A stretch of DNA of 64,000 nt from Moniliella sp. 'wahieum' (lineage: Eukaryota; Basidiomycota; Moniliellomycetes; Moniliellales; Moniliellaceae). Made by a program: the position numbers and the translations under genes. Within the stretch, counting starts at the first letter, position 1; every line of letters starts with the position of its first letter. The DNA is taken from the NCBI GenBank assembly GCA_003971905.1, contig RSEE01000062.1, positions 124,001 through 188,000 on the forward strand, in the 5' to 3' direction. The notes under the pieces were generated by a model, which saw nothing but the letters and a program-made list of their open reading frames with translations, did no database searches and was not told where the DNA came from. Shown piece by piece: positions 21,874 through 32,471 of this stretch.

Positions 21874-23126
21874 TTAGGCAAAGCCCACCTGCTGGTTGGC
21901 CACATCAAAGATGACCTTAGAAGTCGAGTCGATGAGGGAGTCGCCAGCGATCCACGAATCCATCCCCATGTCCTCTCCTACCACGGTAAAGACACAGTTG
22001 CCGTCCGAGTCGGTACCAGCTGACACCGAGTCGCCCAACGTGATGGTCTTGGAACCGAATTTGAAGCTCACCGAGGGCGGCGAGTCGCAATCAAACGTCG
22101 CTTGGGCCTGGCCGTCGCTGGTAGAGTACTGGAGCCCGAGCTGGTTGTACAAGCTCTCCGCATCACTAACGGGGGCCACAATCAAGGTCGTGCCCGTGTC
22201 GACGATGGCAGAGATATCGGTACCCTCTACCGATGCGTCGACAGTCCAGTAGGATGCGTCGGTGACCGGGGTAAAGTCGGCACTGGAATCAGTCGCACCC
22301 AACGTCAAGGTTGACCCATCCTCAGCCAGGTAAAGATAAACGCCTTGTGGTCCAAGACACCGGCATTGATCAACGAGTAAAAGTAAGGCTCCTGTTGCTG
22401 GAAGGAGCTGAGGCTAGGGAACGCCATACCGCTGATGCCTTGGCTGTTGCCTTCGCCCGTAATGAACTTTGGTCTGCAAGGCCAATGTACGCGGTGTCGG
22501 CGGTAAGACCGCCGATCGTGAGCTTGTCCGAGTACACTTCGCCCGAGGCCGTGGTACCGTCGCCGTACGAGTCGCTGAAGGTCGTGCCCGTGTCGGAAGA
22601 GTCGGAAGACGAGTCAGGGTCGTACGCGCCCTCGTTCACCAACGTGTCGGAGCTGCCGGTATCAAAATCTAGACCCCCCCAGAACCATAAAGAACGGTGA
22701 GTGTCCGACCGATGCAAAGCAAGATCAAAATGGGAGGGGGAGGAAGAGGAACATACCAATGTGAATGTCTTGCACGGGCGAGCCAAAGCCAATGACGCCG
22801 GTCCAGAGGGACTGTTGCTCAATGTCGGTCAGGTCGACCGTGCCGGTACTGCGGCGAGCAGTGGCAGAGGCAGTAGCAAGAGAGTGCTTGGAACCGGTGT
22901 TGCGCTCGTAGTTTGCCAGGGTGCGCGCGTACTTGGCACGAATCAGCGCGCGCTCGCGGTTGAACTTGGCCACGTCCAGCGATCCGTCGGCGCGACGGAA
23001 GTTGCGCTCAGCCCGGCGGGTGAGCGGCACAGTGATCGACCCCGTCTTCGGGCCGAAGGGGATGGCGGCGACGTGTACCGCGCCAAGGGCAACGGCCAGA
23101 CCAACAAATGTGCTTGAGAGCTGCAT
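21874..23126 (-). CDS. Secreted pepsin-like aspartic protease (family A1)
   Basis: Predicted extracellular acid protease. ATG 23126 opens a signal peptide (MQLSSTFVGLAVALGAVHVA), followed by a basic propeptide (about residues 25-90, PLTRRAERNFRR). The first catalytic motif, DFDTGSS, is formed across an intron. The flap-type stretch is FSDSYGDGTTASGEVYSD and the second catalytic motif is AIVDTGTTLIVAP at about 22190. The C-terminal lobe has FDCDSPPSVSFKFGSKTI and ends IFDVANQQVGFA at 21874. Two shifts, near 22490 and near 22330, interrupt the middle. Both catalytic Asp are present. A TATATATA box lies about 90 bp upstream of the start. Confidence 0.92.
22669..22756 (-). other. Intron of the aspartic protease
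   Basis: Donor GTATGT at 22756, acceptor TCTAG at 22669. Splicing joins DIHI to DFDTGSS in phase. Confidence 0.85.
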
Positions 23127-23216
23127 GGTGTGGATGAGGATGGAGAAGCAGCGAAGGTGTGGGCGAAGCAGAGGAGGGGGTGGGGGAATGAAGACAGGGG
23201 GCCGATGGATGGAGGG

Positions 23217-23224
23217 TATATATA
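23217..23224 (-). promoter_or_regulatory. TATA box of the aspartic protease
   Basis: TATATATA about 91 bp upstream of ATG 23126. Confidence 0.6.
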
Positions 23225-23612
23225 CGGATTGGCACGCTACTGGGATGAGGGTGGATGCGACAAGGGTGGTGAGGGTGGTGGCAGGACTACGAGAGGAACC
23301 GGAGACAAGGGATGGTGTAATGGTCCATGGCCTATGATCCATGATGTATGTGGATGCGTGATGGCTGTAAACTGAGACAAAGGCAACTGGGCACTGCTTC
23401 CCCATCGGCCATGGTGTATCATATTTCATCGATCATCCGGCCCGCGCACCCGCGCGGGGAAAGCATGGCAGGAGGCCAGTGTAGGTACTGCGGAGGGGGG
23501 GATGGTCCTGGGTGGTCCTACGGTGGCAGTGCACTGCAATGCCACTCTGCTGGCCATGTACCCTAATAGGAACTTGGTTCTTAGGCTTTAGGCCGTAGGC
23601 CTTCGCCATGAG

Positions 23613-23655
23613 TATTACTCAACTGAGTACTGACTGAGTACTCACTGAGTACCGA
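23613..23655. repeat. AGTACT-centred microrepeat cluster
   Basis: Three ACTGAGTAC units in about 40 bp, just after a TTAGGCC-like repeat. Confidence 0.75.
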
Positions 23656-24366
23656 TATTGAGCTCAGCAGCTCAGCGTCAGCCCTCTCAGCGTGAGCGCT
23701 CAGCCTCAGCCAAGTATGGGAAGGTGCTTCCGCTCTTACATAGAGTGTAGGGGGGAGGGCTGCGAGAGGCGTCGCATCATCTGCATCATTCGTGGCTTGC
23801 CTGGGCTCTGGGGTGGTGGTGGTGGGGGGCAACCATACGGTTTGGGCCTGCCGAGAAACAGAAGCGGGCCAAGACGCTAAACATCTCATCGTCATCTGCG
23901 CTCGCACTACAGCACCAGACAACAACGCCTCGAGCTAGCTTCGATAAGATGGAGGTCGAGGCACTGACCCGAATCCTCATGGTCTCCTCAGACCACAGCC
24001 TCATGGTCGGAGTTGGCTGGGGTGGTTATCGACCGATTGCGGATGATGCGAATGGTGTCGATAATGCCGATGACGAACGAGGCCGTGTACGCGACGCATG
24101 GCATGTGGCACGCCTCAATCGCAGCCCTGAACCCTGAACATTTAATCCACACGCAGTGGCTTGCGACGCCTTTTGTTCCGAAGACTGGGCAGGCAGCTGC
24201 TCCTGGGCAGACCCCTTGTCCCAGCCCAGCCACAGCGCTCGCCGCCCACCCAGTTCGGGGTCGGGTCGGGCGCAGGAAAGCGCCATTGTTCGACGACGGC
24301 CTCGGCTGCCTTGCCGCGATGCCCTCGCGCGTAAATCGATAATCGATAGTCGAGCTAATCGTCAAG

Positions 24367-24384
24367 TACGTTAAACGTTAAACG
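24367..24384. repeat. CGTTAAA microrepeat (AACGTT core), 7-bp period
   Basis: ACGTTAAACGTTAAACG, then a third related copy at 24388-24400. Confidence 0.8.
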
Positions 24385-25064
24385 TGTACGTTAAATGTTA
24401 ATCACGTCACATGCGTCGCGCCCGCGGTCTCAGATCTCCCAAATCATGTGACGCATGTGATACGCCACATATCACGCACTCTATCCCCACGTCCTGCTCG
24501 CATGCGGCAGAACGACAGCTTGTCGCGTAACGCATGTCACAGCCATAGCGAGTACCCGAGGCCATCCCAGGCCATCTTGCGTGGGGCAGCACACCCCTCT
24601 GGCGCTGACAGCTGGGGTCCCCAGTACGACGCCTGCTTACGATGTTGCTGGATGCAGGCTTCCCAGGTAGCAATAGTTACTTCTATTACTACAGCTTCTT
24701 GCTTCACTATATAGAGGTTGCTAGTTACTTGTTACTAGTAACTACTTCCATCCCCCTGTTGGCAAGGGAGACCAGTCCACCTCGGCCATTCTCGAGGCGA
24801 GACAACGAGGTGCACGACACCTCGTCTGGGGAAGCTCGAATTGAAAAGAGAGCGCACGCAGTGCTGTGCTAGCTGTGCTATGGCTGCGTCTCTGTTGTCT
24901 CTGCTCGAACATCAATCATGCATCGCCCATCATGTATCATGCATCACCATCCATCGATCATCGATTACATGCATCACGTTTCACGTTCCAAACGCCAACC
25001 CTTCTTTTGACGTATAGGCTCCGATTCGATCGGCGTCTTGACCACATGGAGACTTTTGGCATAT

Positions 25065-25080
25065 GCTTGAAGCTTGAAGC
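25065..25080. repeat. GCTTGAA microrepeat (AAGCTT core), 7-bp period
   Basis: GCTTGAAGCTTGAAGC. Longer relatives are at 39905-39926 and 59604-59622. Confidence 0.85.
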
Positions 25081-26619
25081 CTGACACTTGAAAGGGTTAG
25101 TTGACATTATCTTGGGAGAGATAATAGCCACCGCCAGGCTCAGGTACCACCGTCTCCCACCATGCACCATCGGAGGACGGACAAGACCAAAGGAACGCCC
25201 CTCAAGACTGTAAGTAGACCCCATATAATATCTCAAGTAAATCATCTATTTTGTCGCAAGCCTCTTCTGTGTATAGGTTTGGACTATCATATCGATGGTC
25301 GATGATCGATCTTATCCTGCTGGCACTTTAACCTTAAAGCTCAAAGCTTAATCCTCATCGTAATGCTCACTATGTCAGTTGCCCCGTCCCAATTCTCCTG
25401 ATCACCGCAGCGGGTCGCAGGCCACACAACCACGCGGAGAGGCGAACGGCTCCTCGGCTCTTCGGCTCCTCTCGAAGCCTCGGCTTCAGAACTTAAAGCT
25501 GACAGCTGCCACACCAGAAAACCATGTGCACACCTAAATCGGGCAGAGTGCGAACGCCACAATTGCGCTCACTGGACGCACAAGCCACCCATCAGCTCTC
25601 CCGGCCACAATGCATAACTTCACATAAGTATAGCGTTGGCCCCTTGAGGTAATACCTGTACTTGTTACAGCCTACAGATATGCCCTCTGTGCCAAACACA
25701 CACAGACTTTGCCATGTGCCTTCTGCGCGGTTGAATGAACTGTAACATGTAACCTTTTGGGGAAAAGAGTCGTTAAACAGCACACCGAAGGATTATCGGG
25801 ATCTTCGGTCCATGCTGGGGTGCCTGATCCGAACCGTTACTCGAGTGCTCTCTGTGACCCGAACAGGAAGCATATCATGTGCATAGCATGTAACATCATC
25901 ATGTGCTAACACATGGTCCACTGCCTCGGCTGCCCGGCTGAGAGGGGTCCAGAACCCTACTGCACCCCAAAAAGATTCTTGGCGCTACTTGTCGCCCATG
26001 GGTGCACCCATGGCCGCATGACGCAAAAAGGACGTGATGGTCGTACAGGGAAAAAGGTGCCCCCGAACTACTCGCACAAGACCGTCCTGAAAGAGGACAC
26101 TCCGGTTACATGTTACCTGCGCTACAAGGAGGCGAGCCCCAATTTAGAGTATATGTCTGTGTGTGGACGTCTCAGTGCCCGGCGTGTGGCTGCATGGACT
26201 CTTCCACAATCTTCGCTATTTGTAACCATGTGGCACCGTGGTCTGTTGTTATATACCCATGTAATATGACCCCCTCTTTTGTGAATTTGTTCGAGGGCCA
26301 AACATTCATTCTCCCCACGTGACACTGCCACTTCCCTTGGCATGTTAATGATATGCCATTCGTCAAGAGATCCATCATGCACATCTCGCATGATGCATGC
26401 CGCTCGTACCAACATGCCCATATCACAGCTGCCGTCTCTCATTTGTTCTGGCTCACATTTGGCACGCTGCTAGCGGTGAGCACGCACTGTTCTGGAGAGG
26501 CGTCAGATCCATCACCTGCCCCACGGTGGCAGGCAGCGCGCGCAGAGGCGTGCTCGCACCAAATGGGGTACGGTATGGACGATGCTCGCCACTCGACGGC
26601 CGCGCGTGGTTCTAGTTCT

Positions 26620-27195
26620 CTCAGTCTGAGGGAAGCACCAGGTGGCCGTCCTGTTCGGCGAGAAAATGACTAACTATTAGGCGGGAGCACGGGGTCTGGT
26701 CTCTTTCTGAGGGAGGAACCAGATGGCAATCCAACTCGGCTCGGTCTTGACGTGGCCAGTGCGCCAGATGGAGTGCGGGTGGGGCACAGAATGACTAACG
26801 AGGCATGAGCACAAAGAACCAGACCTTTCTCTGAGGGAGGAACGAGGGGACAGGCTGGCTCGGCAATACAATGACAAACCACGCGGGAACACAAGCGTAC
26901 AGGTGTCCCTCAGAGGGAGGCGCCAGAGGGCAGGCTGCAAGCCAGTATCAGAGGGCAGACCAGCTCGGCAGTACATTGAGTAACTAAGCCTGAGCGCAAG
27001 TGGCTCTCTCAGTGCGAACCACCAGAGAGCAGACCAGCTCAGGAGTACAGTGACTAACCCCTCGTGAACACAAGTGTCCGGGTCCCTCGCTGAGGGAGGC
27101 ACCAAAGGGCCGGCCGTCTCAGTCGGCTCCAGAATGACTACCTAGACGTGAGCCCTCAGGCCCACAGTTAGCTTTCTGAAGGAATTCCCAGGTGG
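26620..27195. repeat. Degenerate ~80-bp tandem repeat array, about seven units
   Basis: Each unit carries CTGAGGGAGG(A/C)ACCAG, then about 35-40 bp later AATGACTAAC, then ACAAG-TGTC leading to the next CTGAGGG. The first anchor occurs near 26629, 26707, 26833, 26913, 27015 (weak), 27093 and 27175, spaced 78-82 bp apart except for two spacings of about 100 and 126 bp with local insertions. The period is not a multiple of three. Confidence 0.8.
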
Positions 27196-28105
27196 CAGTC
27201 CGGATGTTTAATGGATCTTCATTGTTCCCTCACCCACCCTCCTACTACCCGCCTACTCTTGTGTCGTTGATGGCCACACTCGAGGCTGAACAGCTACAAC
27301 AACCATCACCGACATGCAAGCATGCGGTTCTCTCGGGCACCCCGTCCAGTCTGGCTTGGGCCTGGGCAAGCTGGCTGTGAGGAGAAAGAGACGGGAGAGA
27401 AAGGGTTAATTTTTGCTCACTGCAACTAAAATGCAGCTGCAGCACGATACACTTTCAAGTGAAGTCGACGGGGCACATTTGGGGGCGGAGGTGGTGTTGA
27501 GCCAGGGGAGAAGATTGGATTAAGGAAACGATCCTTGGTCTCCCTCTGACGCTGGTGGCCGTTGGAGCACTCTCCCTCTCCTCCCCTCCACAGAAGCCCC
27601 AAGGGGGACACAGCGATTTCGGCGGACGATGGTAGACGTTGGATGATACAATGAACGTGCTACACTTGATCAAGGATTTGCTGCGCCGCGCAGGCATAGG
27701 ATAGGAGGTAGGAGTCAGGCCTCAGGAGTCACAAGTCACACAGGAGACAGAAGTCAAGAGAGGCAAGAGGCAGGAGGCAGGCGGCAGGAGGAAAAGCCTA
27801 TGGGTCCCGGTCCATAAGCGCCCCAGTGGAGCGTGCCGGTCTTTGCTCCCTTGATCGATGATCTCTCGAGGATTTCAATCGCTTGAGCAACGTGTGGCGA
27901 AGGGTCGGGTGGGCCGGGGCAAAGGGGGGGGGATTCAAGCGAGACATTCCGATCTATGCAACGCAGCGATCTCCTGCTGAACCATCACGACCGCAATGTA
28001 AGTTGGTAAAAATGATCTAGTACTCTATATGATACAGGGCGTTCCAAACGTTGAAAACGGGGGCCTGCAAGGCCATCTGCAACGCCATCCGCGAGACTGC
28101 ACGTC

Positions 28106-29883
28106 TTAGCTTGACGAACGGGATGGGCCCAAGATAGTCAGACAGCTGATGCATCCATCCCGCCGGTTGATTTCCGCCACACAGCCGTCAAGGAAAGTGA
28201 GGGCCCGGGCTGACTTGCCCGAGTGCTTCTCCCTCCTCTCTTTTTCCTCCTGCCCCTCTGGCCATGCTTCTGGATCGTCGGCGTTCTCGGGCTCCTGTGG
28301 CATCTCTGGTTCAGTGTCGTCTGGCTCCATTGGCTGGACGAGGGGAAGACGGAGTGCGCGCAAAACACTCCCCACATCCAGCTTCAGCCGGCCTTTAAAT
28401 TCGTACCAGTCCGATGCCCGGTCAAGGATCATGGTTTCCCCCTCGGAGCGAGCCATGTCCTCTTCCGGCTCTTGGTCCAGCAGGGCCCGTGCTCCTGCCT
28501 CTGCCTCTGCCACAAGCGTGGCATACGGCGTCAGCACATCATTCCCCGTAGCGATCGCTGTATCTTGATGGGGCCGGGCGAGGCGCCAGGGAAGACGCTT
28601 GTATCGCCCAAACAGGGCGTGGCCTGGTGTATTAGAGTGGCACACAATCTTACTCAGGCCCACGCCACTGGCGGTGGGGGTGAAGAGCAAGTCGAGACCA
28701 AGGGAAAAATAGTTGAAAAAGAACGCTTGTCCTAGCCCATTCGTGTTAGCACTTTCTCGTCCTTGTCTTTTTCCTCCACCGAAACACAACGTACCTTCCT
28801 GCGGCGTGTCATTGACTTCGGTCCCACTTAGAGGCGTCGTATCTGTGACACTCAGGCTGGTGAATGGATAAGCGTTCATCTTCCTTCCAAGCGCGTGCCT
28901 CGGGGGTGCCCAAATCAGCAAGCACATCCTGTACCTCCGTCTCTCCAATCCGAAGTTCCACCACTTCCGTCTCCAACTCGGCTCCTTCGCTCGATCTGCG
29001 ATGATGACGGGTATGTGTGGCGAGTACGAGCCGGACGCCTTGGCCGGGGAACACCACCGCTTCCTCCACCCACACCTCTTCCGCCCGAGCGTCCGAGGGC
29101 ACCGGCGCGCGGATCAAAGGCAAGCTCCATTGCTTACCTTGCTTTGGGAACGGGTGGCGCGCGCCCCTATCAAACACATACACCGTCGATGCCGGCGTCG
29201 TCGGGGCATCATCGAGTGGGAACCCAAATGCCAAGCCCGGGTAGGAGAGGATGAAGCGTTCGACTGCTTGCTCGGATGCTCTCGGCCCGGATAGGTCGGT
29301 CCGAGAGTTTGGTGGACCATGGACCGCGTCAGAGCTGGCACGCCCGTGTGCGGCGGCGAGGTGGCAAACAACGCCTGGCCTTGGTACTGCACCACCATGT
29401 GCCGGTACCACGTCTGGCTCACATTCGGGTCGGCATACCAAGGATCAAACTCGGGGTCGGCCTGGTCCTGGTTCTGCGGCCGGGGGCTGGTAGAGGTCAA
29501 GATGGACTGGACGACGATCGATTGGAGACGCTGACGATGCGCATCGAAGGTAAGGTGGATGTGACGGCCAAGGGAGACGAGGATGGATGGGGCGTGCGGG
29601 GGGAGGCAACGATGCGGACGGAAGGGTAGGCGTGCTGCTCCCGGCGCAGGTAGTTGAGAGTCGTCCACAGCGACTGACCCAGCACAAAGGGGCCCAGACT
29701 GACACCGGGCACCAACTCGAGCGCAACGATTTGCGGGCGCGTGCGCGGGCCGAGGGCCGAGGGGGAGGGGGGAGATGCATAGGCGAGGATGGAGGAGGAG
29801 GAGGTGGTGGGTGATGGTGATGGCGGTGCGTGGTGGCGCGTGCGGTTATCAGTACGCCCACCCACCCCAACGGGCTGGCGCAC
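28106..29883 (-). CDS. PHAF1/UPF0183 family protein (frameshifted reading)
   Basis: Member of the family that includes human C16orf70/PHAF1, linked to phagophore assembly; role here is inferred from the family. The N-terminal half reads IVALELVPGVSLGPFVLGQS, LWTTLNYLRREQ and LVSLGRHIHLTFDAHRQRLQ (about 29740-29500), then TLGPTYPGRE near 29300. The C-terminal half has the signature NYFSLGLDLLFTPTASGVGL and KIVCHSNTPGHALFGRYKRL (about 28720-28600), then DWYEFKGRLKLDVG, an acidic Glu/Pro linker and a final DGCVAEINRRDGC. Start taken at ATG 29883; another ATG near 29780 is possible. Indels separate the two halves. No signal peptide or membrane segment. Confidence 0.8.
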
Positions 29884-30178
29884 CCAGGACTATTAAGCGA
29901 CGGCGCAGGCGACGCTCAGCGGCTGTTATCTAATCACACACTCCCCACGTACCCAACCACGGCCGTCACGGGTGATCTGAAATTGAAATTCATCGACGTG
30001 CGGTAGGGCAAACGTTCAATGTTCACCGGTCACCGTTCACGTTTCTCAGATGGATGGGGGGGATGAGATCGACTCGATGACTAGATCTAGATCGATGGCT
30101 GGATACCAGTGATGGATTGCCGTTCTATATACAGAGCACCAAGTGAGCAGGCCCTTGCAACCCTTCGCGTGCTCGCAT
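29884..30178. other. Intergenic stretch with CGTTCA/GTTCACCG microrepeats
   Basis: Short gap between PHAF1 and the quinone reductase. AACGTTCA-type repeats lie at about 30011-30042. No gene seen. Confidence 0.45.
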
Positions 30179-31362
30179 CTACTCCGACAGGGGAAGCACC
30201 GCGGGCAGCGGGCCCATCGGCACAATGCGCAGCGGTTGATGGCCGTGTGGGACGAGTAGTAGTGCGCCTTGATCGAGTCCATGTGCGTCGTGTCTTTGAA
30301 CGCAGCATGGTTCCAGTATAGGTTGCGCAACCACTTGTGGATCGCCGGGTAGCCCGAACGGATGGTGCGCAGGTTGCACTTAAAGTGGCCCACGTAGACA
30401 GGGTCAAAACGAACGATGGTCGTGTACAGCCGGATGTCCGCTTCGGTCAGGCGGTCACCAAACACATACGTCCGGCCATCGCCGAGCAACTTCTCCGCCC
30501 GGTCCAGCGCCTCAAACAGCGGCACCACCGCCTCGTTGTATGCCTCTTGTGTTGTGGCAAAGCCCGAGCGGTAGACACCATTGTTGATGTTGGGATACAC
30601 CCACGAATGGAACTCCTCAATCTCGGGCTGCAGGTCCTTGGGGAGGTCACGGCTTGTTGCTCCTTGGGCAAAAACTCATCAAACGCAGTGTTGAAAATCC
30701 GGATGATCTCGGACGACTCGTTGTTGACAATCGTCTGCAACTTGTTGTCCCTAGCACAGGCACCGTGCACCGCAAACTGTAACCGGGCTCAGCCGCATTG
30801 TAGAAATCCCGGATGCGCCACTTGTCCTCATGGCCGGGATCAGGCCCGTACCCTGAACATCAAAGGCCTCTAGGCCCTTGATGGACTTGAACGTCCAGCC
30901 CTGGTCGGCTGGGGGAAGAGAGCACCGAGTCAGACCCAAGCTCCTCATCATTATGGGGCGTGCGTGTGGGGAGAAGGGGGAGCGACGTACACAGCATCGA
31001 GTTGACCACAAACACAGGAAGCAGACCTTCGACCTTGTCAATGCCTTGAGCTGGCGAGCGATGAGGGTGCGATGGGCCCAAGGGCAGGCATAGGCCACAA
31101 TCAAAAAGTACCGGTTCAGCTCCGGCTCAAACGGCCCACCCTTTTTGATTTCGTCTCGGAAAGTCGAGGTTTGGCGACGGAAGCGGCCGTCACCGCTGGC
31201 CCAGCGCGTCGAGCCGTCCTTGTGGGCGTCGTCGGCAGTGGTTTGAGCGGCCATGCTGAAGCAAAAGGTACGGATGGGAAGGGGGCGAAGCAGCCGGGTG
31301 TGGCGGTGGGAGGCAAGCGTAGACCGAAGGAGGTGGGGAGTGCACAAACGCGCCAGAGCCAT
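30179..31362 (-). CDS. Glutathionyl-hydroquinone reductase (ECM4/Gto, omega-like GST)
   Basis: Reduces glutathionyl-hydroquinones. The catalytic motif YACPWAHRTLIARQLKAL is at about 31100-31045, preceded by RRQTSTFRDEIKKGG. Across an intron come DQGWTFKSIKGLEAFD and, in the C-terminal helical domain, NNGVYRSGFATTQEAYNEAV, LTEADIRLYTTIVRFDPVY, YPAIHKWLRNLYWN and HTAIN, with a last-frame end PMGPLPAVLPLSE at 30179. Start at ATG 31362 (MALARLCTPHLLRSTL) gives a basic, acid-free leader ending RTFCFS, typical of mitochondrial import. A second ATG at 31254 (MAAQTTADDAHKDG) would give the cytosolic form. A TATATAA about 50 bp upstream supports 31362. Shifts occur near 31040, 30850 and 30770-30600. 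Confidence 0.88.
30909..30990 (-). other. Intron of the quinone reductase
   Basis: Donor GTACGT at 30990, CTGACTC branch-like motif, acceptor CCCCAG at 30909. It joins VVNSML to SDQGWTF. Confidence 0.8.
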
Positions 31363-31412
31363 GTACTTGCCAGCAGGGACCGAAGCGGGGTGGCGGTCGG
31401 GGGGCAAGTGGG

Positions 31413-31419
31413 TTATATA
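31413..31419 (-). promoter_or_regulatory. TATA box of the quinone reductase
   Basis: TATATAA on the minus strand, about 50 bp upstream of ATG 31362. It places the likely transcript start just before the leader-bearing ATG. Confidence 0.55.
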
Positions 31420-32471
31420 CTCGCCATCCGGCCTCGGTGCCGGCCGGACCGGACATAGCAGGTGCGCCGACGCTTTGGGCAGCGCTGGCCCGAAATGCCG
31501 TTTCTCAGACACGCCTCGCACACTGCCGCTGTGCCTCCCCCTGAGGGCCCCCCCGTTCACAGACGTCTGATTACGCGATCAATTCCGCCTGGCTCTTGCC
31601 GCACTTTAATTGCTTCCTCGCCTCCACGGTCCACGTGCTTCACATCACAGGTTTCAACTTTCAACCTTTAACTCGCCGTCCCAGGCGGTCCCTTGGTTGG
31701 GAGCCACCCCCCTTGTGACGTCATCGGCGCCGTTGCTATGCGATGGCCACAGTAGAAGCATCGGACATGGCACCTAAATACCCAGGATGATGAAGCTGCC
31801 CTTGCTGCTACTTTGATGGAGTACCGCGGGTCCGTCCAGCTGCTAGGCAAGTTCATCGAGAGATGGGAGTTCGATGGACGATGGCATCGATGACATCGAT
31901 GACATATGAGATCTGAGAACTGAGATCTGAGACGAGGAAGGAGAGGGAAGAATCGCCTAGCTCTTCCTGGGCTGAACCCCATCAGCAAGGATATATAGTA
32001 GTACGTCCCGCCCGCGGGACTTTCCTTCACGTCAACACACTGTGACTTGGATGAGGGAGTATCGAGTATCCAGAACCGGCCCCGCACACCAAGGTGGAAT
32101 ATAAACGGTAATAAGAGAGATCGTCACATTGAAAAGCACGATGGTCTTGAACGGACCAAAGCTGGAAACGGGGGACATTCGGCCCAAAAGAGAAAAAAAA
32201 TGGCCGGCGCCGATGGCATGTCGTCAGGACAAAGTACAGCGAACGGGGGGGGATAGGTGGGAAAGGTGGAAAAGGGGGTGTTAGGAGGGGTAGGGGGGGG
32301 GGGGGGCAAGGGGGACATGATGGACGCCCCCATACGGTATCGAACGATTAACAGGGTATTATACACAGAAAACGGGTCAACTGCCATCCAACATAAGAAG
32401 ATGGGCAGGGAGAGGAAGTAAGGTGCCGAAACAAAAAGGCGAGAAACTTAAAGACAGGATGAGGACAGATT
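31420..32471. other. Intergenic stretch
   Basis: No gene recognised. ATCGAT/AGATCT microrepeats lie at about 31880-31935 and a 14-base G run at 32293-32306. Confidence 0.5.

Larger units (their letters stand above)
23225..28105. other. 4.9-kb gene-poor stretch
   Basis: No recognisable gene on either strand. It holds many palindromic microrepeats (TTAGGCC-like at 23581, AGTACT cluster at 23613-23655, AGCTCAG/GCGCTCA cluster at 23660-23715, CGTTAAA at 24367-24384, ATGCAT/ATCGAT cluster at 24916-24975, GCTTGAA at 25065-25080) and an ~80-bp degenerate tandem array at 26620-27195. No transposase or reverse-transcriptase reading was seen. Confidence 0.5.

Noticed and set aside
26677..27105. 142-codon minus-strand open frame across the tandem array
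   Set aside because: Repeat period is not a multiple of three and the peptide shows no preserved repeat or motif; it most likely follows from the DNA repeat.
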